In this document: piece by piece, positions 19,239 to 29,270 of the stretch | Numbering within the stretch: position 1 is the first letter of the stretch | Layout: every line of letters begins with the position of its first letter | Assembly: GCA_963700515.1 (NCBI GenBank) | Contig: CAVOXY010000050.1 | Location: 62,001 to 126,000, forward strand | From: JAJRVM01 sp963700515 | GTDB taxonomy: Bacteria; Planctomycetota; Planctomycetia; Pirellulales; Pirellulaceae | Length of the DNA: 64,000 bases | Reading direction: 5' to 3' | The notes under the pieces: model-generated | What the model was told of the DNA's origin: nothing | Database searches by the model: none | The model's input: only the letters and a program-made list of their open reading frames with translations | Translations under genes and position numbers: made by a program

Positions 19239-21146
19239 TCAAGAAACCACTTGTACCGCCTCCTCCGGACAGACCTGGCGACACGTGTCGCAACGGGTGC
19301 ACAGATCCATGTCCACGGTGTGACGCCGGTAGGGAGTCATGGGAATCGCAGTCGACCGGACAATGCTGGGCACACAAGGTGCAGCCGATGCACGAGTTGG
19401 TAATCTCGTAGCGAATCAGCTGCGTACATTTGCCAGCCGGGCATTTTCCGCTCGAGATGAGCTTCGTATTCTTCGCGGAAATACGTCAGCGTCGAAAGCA
19501 CCGGGTTGGGCGCCGTTTTGCCGAGCCCGCAGATACTGCCAGCGACCACCGATCGCGACAGCGACTCCAGTTCCTCGAGATCTCCCTTGCGCCCCTCGCC
19601 CGTGCAAATGCGGTCCAGGATCTCCAGCATACGCTTGGTGCCAATACGACAGAACGTGCACTTGCCACACGACTGGTCTTGCGTAAATCGCAGAAAATAG
19701 CGAGCGATGTCGACCATGCAGTCGGTGTTGTCCAGCACAACCAGTCCACCACTACCCATAATGGCACCGACCTTGACCAGCGCTTCGTAGTCGACCGGCG
19801 TGTCGGCCAACGCGGCCGGTACACAGCCTCCCGAAGGACCTCCGACCTGCACCGCTTTGAACTGCCGACCGGGCATCACGCCACCACCAATCTCCTCGAC
19901 AATCTCCCGCAGCGTGACGCCCATCGGCACTTCAATCAAACCACCGCGTCGGACCTTGCCGGCCAGCGCAAAAACCTTCGTTCCCTTGCTCTGGTGCGTC
20001 CCGAGTTGGGCAAAGGTCTCTCCGCTATGGCGAAAGATCCAGGGGAGGCAGGCCAGCGTCTCGACGTTATTGATCAACGTGGGACGGTCCCACAGTCCGC
20101 TCTCCACTGGATACGGCGGCCGCAGGTTCGGTGTACCGCGCCGTCCTTCCATGGAGTTGATCAGCGCCGTTTCTTCCCCGCAGATGAACGCTCCAGCCCC
20201 TTCCATGACGCGGAAGTTCAGTTCGAAGTCGGTACCGAACAATCCCTTGCCTGCAAAACCGTGCTGCCTCGCACCGACGGATGGCCTCGCGAATGCGCTT
20301 TACCGCCAACGGATATTCCGCGCGGATGTAGAAGATCGCCTCCCGCGCTCCGACAGCCCGCGCGGCAATCGCCATCCCCTCGATGACTCGATACGGAAAC
20401 GATTCGAGCAGCATGCGATCCATGAACGCGCCGGGATCGCCTTCGTCCCCGTTGCAGATCACGTATTTGATATCTGCCGACGCTTCTCGTGCTTTCTGCC
20501 ACTTGATGTGCGTGGGAAACCCGGCACCGCCACGACCTCGCAACCCGCTCACCCGCACTTCGTCGATGATCCGGTCGGCGCTCAGCTCATTCAAGCAGTG
20601 CTGCAGCCCTTGGAAACCGTGGTGGCGAAGGTATTCGTCCAGATCCAACGGATCGATGTCACCACAAAACTCCGTGGCTATGTGCTTCTGGGGCCCCAGA
20701 AATGCACAGACCGGCTGCTCCCGCACGTCCAGTGCGTGGCTCTCTGCCGCGTCTTCCTCTTCGTTCGAGTACAACACGTCGAGCCAGCGAGAGAACCTGT
20801 GGCCGACTCGCCGCAGCAAGCTACGCGGCTGAAAATGCCGCAGGACAATATTCCGCACATCTTCCGGCTGCACGTGCGAGAAGAACTTCGGTTCGCCTCC
20901 AGGTATCACCAGCTCCATCAACGGCGTCTGGTGGCACATGCCGATGCAACCGACCGATTTGACACTCGCCGGTACGCCCGCTTCTTGGATAACAGACAGA
21001 ATCTCCTCGTGTACGTGGGCACTTCCCTGAGCCTGACAGCAGGACCCCAAACCGATACGGATCTCTCCCAATGTGCTCGAGTGGGAATTCGCGGAGAATG
21101 CGGCCGGCTTGCGCCGTTTGCGAGGAGCCCGCTGCGACTCGGCCAT
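19239..21146 (-). CDS. NuoF/HndC-like NADH-binding flavoprotein with extra Fe-S domains (frameshifted)
   Basis: NADH-oxidising FMN/Fe-S subunit. Domain order: a thioredoxin-like [2Fe-2S] domain (IGLGSCCQAQG, VGCIGMCHQTPLMELV); the NuoF core with FMN/NADH loops SGLRGRGGAGFPTHIKW, ICNGDEGDPGAFMDR and GAGAFICGEETALINSMEGR; the N3-type cluster QSCGKCTFCRIGTKR; and two C-terminal [4Fe-4S] motifs (CIGCTLCAQHCP; CTRCDTCRQVCP). At least three indels interrupt it: near 20270, near 19433 (AAAA run before KCPAGKCTQ) and near 19345. The natural stop is the TGA at 19239-19241. The same frame is open back into the NuoE-like part, so the two may be one fused protein; the ATG at 21146 is a possible internal start. 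Confidence 0.85.
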
Positions 21147-21598
21147 CACCTGCGGCACGCTCCGCGGCGTCACGCGGCCGAAAGTGGTTTGGTCGATTTG
21201 CATGACCGGCGCCAACGTGCAGCATCCCAGACAGGCTACCGACTCGACGGTATACTCTCCATGTGCGATCCGTGTCCTGCCCCTCGGCTAACCCCAAGTG
21301 CTGCGCGATCGCGTCCTGTACCAGCTCCGATCCCTTCACGTGGCAGGCCGTTCCTTGGCAGACGTGGATGATGTGCCGGCCGACCGGCTGGTGCCGGAAG
21401 TGCGTGTAGAAGGTCGAGACTCCGGTAATATCGGCCGGTGTGATCTCGGTCAGCTGGCAAACCCGCTTCAACGCACTCGGATGGCAGATAGCGATACCGC
21501 TCTTGGATCGCCTGCAGGATCGGAATCACCGCTTCGCGACGAGTCCCAAGTCTCGCGACGATCGCGTCAACCTCAGAAAGTTCCAGTTGCGACTTCAT
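21147..21598 (-). CDS. NuoE/HndA-like [2Fe-2S] subunit (two frameshifts, possibly fused to NuoF part)
   Basis: Thioredoxin-like [2Fe-2S] subunit that normally shuttles electrons with NuoF. It starts MKSQLELSEVDAIVARLG and continues with REAVIPILQAIQERYRYLP. After a frame change near 21480 it gives RVCQLTEITPADITGVSTFYTHF and the first cysteine pair in HVCQGTACHVKGSEL. After a second change near 21270 it gives the second pair in VACLGCCTLAPVMQID. These four cysteines are the family's cluster ligands. The C-terminus (FGRVTPRSVPQVMAESQ) runs without a stop through a basic linker (RKRRKPAAF) into the NuoF-like part. The 3' limit used here is only a domain boundary. It begins 23 bases after the upstream PQQ-like gene. 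Confidence 0.82.
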
Positions 21599-21620
21599 GT
21601 AATATCGGTGTCAATCCTCT

Positions 21621-23516
21621 CTACTTGCCAATACAAAACAGATGCTCTTCCCCGCGCATGTAGATCCGGCCGGGCTGAAAGGCCGGGCTGGCACGGCAGG
21701 GTTCTCCCATTTCCAGTTCCCCAACCCGCTCACACTTGTCGGCCTCTGGTTTCAGAATGAAGACCTTCCCCTCGTCCGCGAAGAGATAGACGAATTCACT
21801 TACCAGGCTCGGAGAGGCTGAAACCTCTTCGACCAGGTCTTCTTCCCACAGAGGTTCTCGCGGTTCTTCGGCGCTGCTCCCCTCCTCACCTTTGGCTCGA
21901 TCGAAACAGGCCAACAAGCCATGCGATAGCAACAGCACGTATTTGTCCGTCACCAACGGGCTGCAGACATCCGGGACATCGATATCCGTCATCCACTCGA
22001 TATGGGACTCCGTCACATCGCCGCTGCCGTCGGTGCGGATGGCGAACATCCCGCCTGATTCATTGGCGGCGTACACCACTCCGTCGGCGAAGGCCGGTGA
22101 CGGCCCAACCTCGCCGCCCAAACATTTGGCCCGCCATAGTTCGCTACCATCCTCGGCAGCATAGGCGATCACCCAGGGCGCCACGCACGTGATCACCATG
22201 GTGCGCCCCCCGTGCTCCACAACGATGGGTGTGGCCCAGCTGCTAGAGACTTGTCGCGGGACTTCCCAAGCCACGTCGCCCGACGCACCGTGCAGGGCGA
22301 TCAACTTGGACTTGCCGGCCTCCGCGGTCCCCTGATCAAACTGTACGATCAACAGGTCTTTGTAGGTCGCCAACGAGCTGGCATGGCCGTAGGGATTCTT
22401 GGGAACGCCGAGGCTCTTGCGCCACAGCTGCCTGCCTGCCCAGTCGGCCGCAACCACGTTTCCCGACGCGAATATGGCATAGGCGCGGAGACCGTCCGTG
22501 GCCATTGTGGGAGCGGCATAGCCGGTCGATTCCATCACTTCAAACTCTTCGGCACCGGCCAGGTCCGGCGGTACGTCCAACCGCCAGAGCAAGTCTCCTT
22601 TGTTCGCATCAAAACAGAACACTCCCTGTTCTTCTGCCGTGGCGCCGGAGATAAACACCCGATCTTGCCAGACGACCGGCGAGTTGTGACCGGGCAGCGG
22701 GATGGCAACTTTCCACAACACGCCGGCTCCATCCGCCGCGTTCCACTGAGTGGGAATATCGGTCAAGCTTGATATGCCCGATCCGGTCGGGCCGCGAAAT
22801 CGAGGCCATTGGGCCAGATACGTGTCGTGCGAGGGCAATTCTTCCGTCGTCGGCTGTGGTGCTGGCGAATCTGGGGCCGTCTTACCGCCGTGCTGGCTCG
22901 CATCCTGGCCGCTGTGCTGGGAAGGACTGTCGGTCGGCTTCGGCACGGCACCGGATCCACTGCCATGGGCGACCGAGACGGGAACGCCGTTGGCCGGCGT
23001 CTGCCCCGCCGGCTGATCAGCCAACTCCTGCCAGGATACCGGCAGCATACGATCGGCCAGCCACGCGAAACCGCCGAGCAGAATCAGCAAAGTCGCGACC
23101 AATCCCGCAACTCCCCAACGACCCCACCGTTGCTCGTGTTGCAGCATATCGACTGGTTCGCCGGCCGTCGGAGGGCGCGGCGTTTTCGCTCGCAAAGAGG
23201 AAGCCCAGCGGGCGGTAACGAGCGTCACGATGACCCCGCCCAATAACAGATAGACGCCAGTCACCATGAACTGGCGCCGCCGAAAATAGTCTGCCCGCAA
23301 CTCAAGATCCAGCTGCCGTATCGACTGCTCGAGCTGTTGGTCGGTCGGCTTGTCACGCAACTGGTCTTTGAGCGACAGATACTGAGGCGTGTCAAACAGC
23401 TCGTATTTGCCTCGACCCACGAAGTCGATTGCCAACAGCAGGCAGACAATCAAGGAGAACGTGCCGGCTACGATCGAAGTCCACAGGACAGCCGGATATC
23501 GGACCTCAAACTTCAT
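21621..23516 (-). CDS. Membrane-anchored PQQ-like beta-propeller protein
   Basis: 631 residues in an intact frame. Two N-terminal membrane segments (SIVAGTFSLIVCLLLAIDFV and VTGVYLLLGGVIVTLV), then a third hydrophobic stretch (VAGLVATLLILLGGFAWL) and a Ser/Pro/Gln-rich linker, place the propeller outside the cytoplasm. The propeller begins with WPRFRGPTGSGIS, the usual opening of planctomycete PQQ-like proteins, and repeats blades such as VFCFDANKGDLLWRLDVP and DGVVYAANESGGMFAI. The canonical PQQ ligands of alcohol dehydrogenases are not evident, so it may be structural or sensory rather than an enzyme. Its start overlaps the stop of the upstream gene by 4 bases, supporting one transcript. 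Confidence 0.87.
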   Translation of the reverse strand: MKFEVRYPAVLWTSIVAGTFSLIVCLLLAIDFVGRGKYELFDTPQYLSLKDQLRDKPTDQQLEQSIRQLDLELRADYFRRRQFMVTGVYLLLGGVIVTLVTARWASSLRAKTPRPPTAGEPVDMLQHEQRWGRWGVAGLVATLLILLGGFAWLADRMLPVSWQELADQPAGQTPANGVPVSVAHGSGSGAVPKPTDSPSQHSGQDASQHGGKTAPDSPAPQPTTEELPSHDTYLAQWPRFRGPTGSGISSLTDIPTQWNAADGAGVLWKVAIPLPGHNSPVVWQDRVFISGATAEEQGVFCFDANKGDLLWRLDVPPDLAGAEEFEVMESTGYAAPTMATDGLRAYAIFASGNVVAADWAGRQLWRKSLGVPKNPYGHASSLATYKDLLIVQFDQGTAEAGKSKLIALHGASGDVAWEVPRQVSSSWATPIVVEHGGRTMVITCVAPWVIAYAAEDGSELWRAKCLGGEVGPSPAFADGVVYAANESGGMFAIRTDGSGDVTESHIEWMTDIDVPDVCSPLVTDKYVLLLSHGLLACFDRAKGEEGSSAEEPREPLWEEDLVEEVSASPSLVSEFVYLFADEGKVFILKPEADKCERVGELEMGEPCRASPAFQPGRIYMRGEEHLFCIGK

Positions 23517-24824
23517 GCCGGCGTCTCCTCAACCATCTCCGACACATCCTGGATCAAGCCCAGCCGTACCAGTTCCACCGGGCACGACTTGAAGCAACGC
23601 CCGCACGACACGCAGCCAGATTGGTCCGGATGGTACTCGACGCGCCGCCGGCGCACCGACAGTTGCACAAGCTTGACCGACAAAACGAGGCCAATCCAGG
23701 CACCCAGCCAGCCACCCAGTCGCGAGTAGCGATGTTGGAGCTGCAGCGCTTCGCGGTAAAGCTGTGCCGGAGCCTGACCGGTATTGCGAAAAGCATCACT
23801 GGCGTCCGTCGTCTGCTCGGCTTGACCAAGTTCCTCCAGTCGCACCTGTTCGGCCAGTCGCACTTGAGGATCGAGCCGCGAGAGTGGCGTGGACCAACTC
23901 GTGCCCACCCAGGCCGGTACGGCAATCAGCACGGGAATGGCGAGCAGCAGATAGCCGAGATGGCGTTTACCCGCCGCGACATGCTCGGCAGGCTGCGGGA
24001 CCGTGGGGGGCTGAATGGCCCCATACGGGCAGGCGTCTTCGCACAAGCGGCACTTAATGCAATCACCGGGGACGATTCGCAAATGCCATTTGGAGACGCG
24101 GGAGAGGAGGGCCAGCACGGCTCCGTACGGACAGAGATAACGGCAGTATGGGCGTCCGACGAACACGCCGATCAACAACACGCAGCTGCCAAAGATCAGC
24201 ATGTTCTCGTTGCCGCCCAGGCGAAAAAACGCCACGAACGGGTCGTAGCGACAGATGATGAACGCCGTTCCCGAAACCGCGAAAAGGATGGCTGCACCGA
24301 GATAGATGTAGGGGAAAATGCCCAACGCATGGTCGAGCCAGCGCGGGACTTTCAGGCTGCGCACGGCCACCAGTTCCTGAGCGGCACCCAGCGGGCAGAC
24401 CGCCGCGCAAAAAGTACGGCCGAAAAATAATGTGAAAATCAGCGGCAGCACGAAGAACGCCACGATTCCCAGCGGTATGGCATAACCGGTGTCACCCAGT
24501 GCCAACGCAACATTCTGTGTCGCTCCGATCGAACAGACACAGCCGTCGCGCACAAAGCCAAACCAGATCAGCGAGACAACGGCCAGCACCAGCAAGTACT
24601 TGCGCGAGCGAGATACCAGGGCGAAGTAACTGGCCAGCGACGAGCGCCACGACCAGTAGCCCGACGTGCACCACATCCCACGCGGCAGCGTCGGTGTGCG
24701 GGACTTCCGTCGTCGGAACATCGTGATTCGAAAACGTGGGGGTCGGTATCAACTCGCCGGCCACGTCGGTTGCCAGCGCGATCAAGACGAATCCCGCGAA
24801 TGCCATCCTCCAGAATCTCATCAT
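23513..24824 (-). CDS. NapH/NosR-like polytopic [4Fe-4S] membrane protein (frameshift near 24625)
   Basis: Integral membrane electron carrier related to NapH, RdxA and the C-terminal part of NosR. A signal or first helix (MMRFWRMAFAGFVLIALATD) and a periplasmic loop are followed by helices. Two CxxxCP motifs facing the cytoplasm, FGRTFCAAVCPLGAAQE and GRPYCRYLCPYGAVLAL, are hallmarks of the family. Two ferredoxin-type clusters follow: CIKCRLCEDACPYGAI and, at the C-terminus, CVSCGRCFKSCPVEL. The N-terminal 65 or so residues lie in another frame and join near 24625 (VVALV to SLASYFALVSRSRK). Joined length is about 436 residues. It probably links the quinone pool and/or cytoplasmic donors to the Tat-exported ferredoxin encoded just upstream. 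Confidence 0.88.
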
Positions 24825-25468
24825 GACTGATACACCTGGCTGAGAATCTCTTGGGCCTTCACATTCGCCGGATCAAGGGCTTTCTGCTGGATCAACGCCA
24901 GTGCCTGTCGCTTCATGCGATAGGGAGTCTCCAGCGGAATCCGCTCAAACGCCCGGCTCGGACAGGCCACGCCGATCGCACACTCGTTGCAGTCCACACA
25001 GCGATCCTGCATGACCTGCAGATAGAGCGAACCGTTCATCAGCGCGCAACCCTTGACGCACACTCCGCAGCCGATGCACTTCGCCACGTCAATCGTGTAC
25101 TCGTAGAACCGCTGTCCCGCCTTCTCCTCGACGAACATCCGGATCACGGCGCCGGTCGGGCAGAGCTGGTTCTCGGCAGCGGTGTTGATATCCAGGTAGT
25201 TCGTATCGAAGTAGCCGGTGCAGATATCGCAATAGCCGCACATGTCGAAACACTGCACACACTTCACCGCCGACTCGTCCAGCACACAGTAGGTGGCGCA
25301 GTTGCCACAGCCAATACACTTGTCCGGATCGATCTGCCAACGCGTCTCCGCCGCTCGGCCATGCCGTCCCGCGAGGAAGCCGGCAGCGGTTCCCAGCGTC
25401 ACGACACCGGCCACGCGCATCGAGTCGACCAGAAAACGACGGCGATCCACGGTTGGTTTGTCAGCCAT
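24821..25468 (-). CDS. Tat-exported multi-cluster [4Fe-4S] ferredoxin
   Basis: 215 residues starting at the ATG at 25468; the longer open frame is out of register with the operon overlap. A twin-arginine signal (DRRRFLVDSMRVAGVVTLG) predicts export of the folded, cofactor-loaded protein. Cysteine motifs: CIGCGNCATYC, CVQCFDMCGYCDIC, CIGCGVCVKGC and CVDCNECAIGVACP, enough for four clusters. The architecture resembles NrfC/DmsB-like and NapG-like electron-transfer subunits. The start overlaps the preceding small gene in the sequence ATGGCTGA, and the stop overlaps the next gene's start by 4 bases; both suggest translational coupling. The partner is most likely the NapH-like membrane protein. 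Confidence 0.9.
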   Translation of the reverse strand: MADKPTVDRRRFLVDSMRVAGVVTLGTAAGFLAGRHGRAAETRWQIDPDKCIGCGNCATYCVLDESAVKCVQCFDMCGYCDICTGYFDTNYLDINTAAENQLCPTGAVIRMFVEEKAGQRFYEYTIDVAKCIGCGVCVKGCALMNGSLYLQVMQDRCVDCNECAIGVACPSRAFERIPLETPYRMKRQALALIQQKALDPANVKAQEILSQVYQS

Positions 25469-25700
25469 TACCCTTGCCCCTTCGTGATTCGAGGATCCCG
25501 CACCCCCTGCGCCGAGGCAGTTCACAGCCACGGAACAACCCGCAGGTGTCGCAGGGGGTCGATAGTCCCGGACACGAACGCCCGGAGCGGCGAGTAGCCA
25601 GAAAGCCCGACACGACCACCAGGACACCAAGTGTGCTGTTGCGGATCGCCCCGTTAAGCCAGGCACGACGATCTGTCACCAACGGCTCTCCCTGTCTCAT
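25461..25700 (-). CDS. Small Cys-rich single-TM protein, translationally coupled
   Basis: 79 residues. An N-terminal cytoplasmic tail (MRQGEPLVTDRRAWLNGAIR) is followed by one membrane segment (NSTLGVLVVVSGFLATRR) and a Cys-rich tail with SCPGLSTPCDTCGLFRGC. Its ATG overlaps the upstream stop as ATGA, and its own TGA overlaps the next start, so it is locked into the operon. The cysteine spacing (C-x6-C-x2-C-x5-C) could bind an Fe-S cluster or a metal, or serve maturation; this is inference. I do not recognise a named family. No insertion or frame break is evident. Confidence 0.72.
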   Translation of the reverse strand: MRQGEPLVTDRRAWLNGAIRNSTLGVLVVVSGFLATRRSGRSCPGLSTPCDTCGLFRGCELPRRRGCGILESRRGKGNG

Positions 25701-26876
25701 GCCTTCGTCTCCGACTGTTGAGCTTGTGGTTGAAACACAATCACGCACCGTTTGTGGGCATCCAGCACCAGAACGTTCCCGGAGGCATCCACAGCGACGT
25801 CAAACACCCGCTCTTTTTGATTGCCTCGGGCGTCACTCAAAGCCGCCGCATTGACACCCAGCTGTTGCGACCCAGCCACCACCTGCTCCATATCCCCCGC
25901 GGATGAATAGACCTTGACTCGCGGTAATCCCTTTCTCGGAGGTCGCGAATCGGCCATCGGGAAGCAGTGCCAGATGAGCCGGGTTGCAGCAGCCAAAAAA
26001 GTCAGCCAGCCCCGAGCCGGCATGGCCCCAGTACGACTGCAGTTCCCCTTCAAAACTGTACGCTTCGATGCGGCTCATCCCAGGATTGACCACGTGCAGG
26101 ACTTCGTCGCTGTCCACCACCATGTCGAAGTAGGGACTGGGAATCACGAAGCCCGGCATCTGGCGATCCGGATCGGCTTGTCCGATCTTCCCGAGCAGTT
26201 CTCCCGTGCTATCGTATCGCCATACAACGCGTTGTCCCGCGTCGGCTACAAACACGTTGTCACCAGCGACGACAATGGCCGTCAATGTCGACTTCGCATC
26301 CAGATCCGGCCACTGTTGAATTAACTCGCCCTGCGGGCTCAGCACCGACACATGCCGTTCTATCGCCACGTACACGCGACCCGCATCGGTATCGTGCTGG
26401 CCCGCCACCGCCAGGCCGGCCGGCCGGCCGTCCAAGCGAATCGTATCCACCGCCACGCCTGCGGAATCCAACACCTCAATCGCCTGGTCTCCGGCCACAT
26501 AGATCTTGCCTTGCGGTCCCAGTGCGATGGCGGTCGGTTCCTGCAGCGAAACCGGAATCCGTGATCGCTCGGCATACCCCAACAGCTCGGCAGGCACCAC
26601 CAGTTGATCCGCCAGGTCGAGCTGGAACCGCTGCGGCTGGTCTGACTTGCCTTCTCCTGAACGGTCCAGACGATACAGCGCATACGTTCCCCCAACCAGC
26701 GCCACGACCATCAATAGAGTGGTGATCGCGCCGCCAGGTGTGGTAAGAGGATTTCGCCCGCCGCGTCCCCTAAATTCCGGCGGACCCTTTTCCGGCGGTG
26801 CTGTTTCACGGCCCGCCTCCACCGATCGTTCTGCTACTTGCTCGTCCATACGCACTCGATTATTTCGACGGTCCAT
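25697..26876 (-). CDS. NHL-type beta-propeller protein, membrane-anchored (frameshift near 25925)
   Basis: Six-bladed NHL/SMP-30-like propeller behind one membrane anchor (AITTLLMVVALVGGTYALYRL). Blades are seen as PTAIALGPQGKIYVAGDQAI, IVVAGDNVFVADAGQRVVWR, HLALLPDGRFATSEKG and RVFDVAVDASGNVLVLDA. After FATSEKG the frame changes near 25925; dropping one G of a GGG run yields FATSEKGLPRVKVYSS and continues to the natural stop at 25697. Joined length is about 392 residues. The ATG at 26876 overlaps the upstream gene by 17 bases; an in-frame ATG at 26849 is the alternative. NHL propellers usually bind proteins or ligands, so it may scaffold the redox complex. Confidence 0.8.
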
Positions 26877-28280
26877 TCAGGTCCAAACAGGTCATTCGCG
26901 TCATATCTCGCACGATCAAGCGGCCGCCCGCTAAAGCCATCGGGCCCCACGCATCGGTCCCGTTTTCAAATACCTGGCATCTTGAGAGCGGACGATACTC
27001 GACGGTGTTCGCTTCCGCCATCACCAACAGCCCATCATTACTCATGGCCAAAATAGCACCATCAGCAATCATGTACGGACCGAGCCCGAAGCGGTCCTTG
27101 CCACTCTCCCAAATCTGTTTGCCATCCAAATCCAGACATGCCAGCTTGCCGCCCCCCTGTTTGCGCACACCAAACAGATGGCCATCATAGAGGATCGGCG
27201 TCTGCTGCTCGGAATTGAATTGTTTGGGAGCCAACTGCAGGAGCGTACTGGCCTGCCATGGCCCGGGGCCAGGGATCAGTTGCAGCACCATGCTCCCCAC
27301 CTTGTTGTCGTATCCGCTGGATAAGAACAATCGTCCCTCCGGCAGCACGACGGGCGAGGGTGCCGTGGCGAATTGCATCGTCCAGGCCGTCGATTGCCAG
27401 AGGAGCGCGCCGTCGTCGGCGGACACACCCACCACGCCACCCGTCGCACAGTAGACATACAGGCGGTGGCCCGCTAGTTCCATGGGGACTACCGACGCGT
27501 GCGTCATTTCCCAGCCCAGCGGGTTGGGCGTCTGCCAGAGAGGTTCGCCAGTCTGAATATCGATCGCCACCAGCAGCGCTGTGCCACCGGCGCCAGGATC
27601 AACCGGTCACCATCGATCAAGGGACATTGGCCGGCATACCATCGTGGCTCTTCGGTACCGTATTGGAGCACCATATCGATCAGCCAATGGCATTTTCCCG
27701 TGTGGGCATCCCAACATGCCACTTGGCACCGCGGCCCCAACGTAATGACTCGATCCCCGACGATCGCCGGCGTCGTCCGCGACATGCCGTGATTGCGGGT
27801 CACCTCCACCGGGTAACTGTTGTGCCAGATTTCTTTCCCGTCGTCCAAGGAAAGACACCGCAGCGTATCGGCCTGCGCGACCTCGTCGTAGTCCAACACG
27901 TAGGCGCACCCGTGAGCAATGGCCGCCCCCGCATAGCCCTCGCCCAGCGTGAGCGTCCAGAGTACCGGTGGTCCCGCCGCGGGCCAACTGCGTGACAACG
28001 ATACCTCTTCGCGGCTGATCCCGTCCAGCTGAGGCCCGCGAAACCAGGGCCAACTGGCCGTCAGTGCCGAGGGCTTGCCCTCCCCGGTCACCGGCTCGCC
28101 AGCGACCGGCGCCACTCGTGGCGCAGCGGACTCTTCCTCCTGCCCGGCGCGACGATCCAGGCCCGGTTCGCGCAGCGCAAGATCGTTCGTCACTCCACCG
28201 CTGACCCACCATCCGATCAGCACGGCACCCACGACCGCCACACAGGCAGGGATGATCGTGTCTGTGTTTCGCCAATCCAC
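26860..28280 (-). CDS. PQQ-like beta-propeller protein with N-terminal anchor (frameshift near 27585)
   Basis: First gene of the redox cluster. A GTG at 28280 starts VDWRNTDTIIPACVAVVG, whose hydrophobic stretch continues to IGWWVSGGV and serves as signal or anchor. The propeller opens with SWPWFRGPQLDGIS and shows blades YVLDYDEVAQADTLRCLSL and VACWDAHTGKCHWLID. Near 27585 the frame shifts: adding one G (CCGGTGG to CCGGGTGG) gives LILAPGGTALLVAIDIQTGE and reconnects to the second half, which ends MTCLDLNGPSK at 26860. Joined length is about 473 residues. An in-frame stop upstream limits how far 5' the start can lie. Like its relative at 21621-23516 it is probably periplasmic. Confidence 0.83.
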
Positions 28281-28838
28281 ATCCGACTCCAGGCGGCCGG
28301 GCCGCCAACCATTTGCGAGCTACCGCTCAATTTCCCCGAGGAATTGGAACGCGGAAGGCCAGAAGAAAGCATCAGCGTCCCACCAACGGCCGCCATCAAG
28401 CCGCGACGGCGACGGCTATCCAACTCTCACGCCGTTTGCCGGGGACACATCCAAAGGAGGGATCCGCACTCAAACAACGAACGGCATTGGGTGCGTTTGA
28501 TAAAAATCATTATACAAGAGACAGCGATCCAGGGGGACGGGATGTCGGTGAATTCGGCCCGTATTGCCACCTGCAAACAGGGGTCATCAGAAGGGGAAAG
28601 CGAGGGGTGAGGGGGGAGACAAGCGGCCAGTCGCACGGGTTTGCGTCATTTCGGCGACTTGCCTGCCACAAGGGGATTGGCCGGGGAAGTCTCCAGTCGC
28701 GGATGCACTGCCGCCAGACGCGTCGTGCGGTCACCAAGACTGGAACGCCGCCGCCGATTGGTGGATTAGAATCCGGGTGGGAGAGGCAACTGCAGCGACT
28801 CGATGCCTTCATCGCTCCAATCCCTTGGAAAAGCGACC
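28281..28838. other. Intergenic region upstream of the redox cluster
   Basis: About 560 bases that must contain the promoter of the minus-strand redox cluster. Frames on both strands are short and without domain features. I see no clear promoter or terminator. Confidence 0.4.
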
Positions 28839-29036
28839 TCAGTCACGTCGTTTGGGACGGACGAGTTGCTTGCCTTGAATCGCTCTCTCGATTTCAGCAT
28901 GCGACGGTTCGTGACCGGAACGTGACGGCTCCATAAACTTCATCACGCGTCGCTCGAGCGAGGTTTGGTCAAGGTCTCGAAGTCGATCAGAGAATACCTC
29001 GAGCGTCTCCGCTTGGGCGATCGTTGCAGCCAGCAT
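28839..29036 (-). CDS. Small hypothetical protein (65 aa), possibly truncated
   Basis: 65 residues from the ATG at 29036, with a helical, charged composition: ETLEVFSDRLRDLDQTSLER, then VMKFMEPSRSGHEP and AEIERAIQGKQLVRPKRRD. The open frame extends about 27 codons further 5' (WPARYTKLCSFINA) without a usual start, so the N-terminus may be lost to an indel or the gene may be a remnant. No ribosome-binding site is obvious. The regular heptad-like pattern suggests a real protein, but I recognise no family. Confidence 0.4.
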   Translation of the reverse strand: MLAATIAQAETLEVFSDRLRDLDQTSLERRVMKFMEPSRSGHEPSHAEIERAIQGKQLVRPKRRD

Positions 29037-29179
29037 TGCATTGATGAAACTGCATAGCTTGGTGTACCGTGCCGGCCAAGATCCGGAATTCGCTCGATTG
29101 GAAGTTGGCTTATCAACGAAGCCGGATTATTCACGAATAGGAAGAGTGGGATAGACCTAGTCTTGGACCACTTGTCTTT

Positions 29180-29208
29180 TTGTCATCTGATTTCTTTGCG
29201 TGTACAAT
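29180..29208 (+). promoter_or_regulatory. Sigma70-type promoter for the DUF922-like gene
   Basis: TTGTCA at 29180-29185 and TACAAT at 29203-29208 are separated by exactly 17 bases, each one mismatch from consensus. The predicted transcript start lies near 29215, leaving a leader of about 55 bases before the start codon at 29271. This is the best promoter match I found in the window. Confidence 0.65.
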
Positions 29209-29270
29209 GCTTCTCTGCATGGTAGTATCTTCCCGACGCTGCTGAAAAAAGAAGTAAAGAGGAGTAGCTC

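Noticed and set aside
19800..21371. 523-codon plus-strand open frame opposite the NuoE/NuoF genes
   Set aside because: Antisense to clear Fe-S protein genes, with Arg/Ser-rich random-looking composition.
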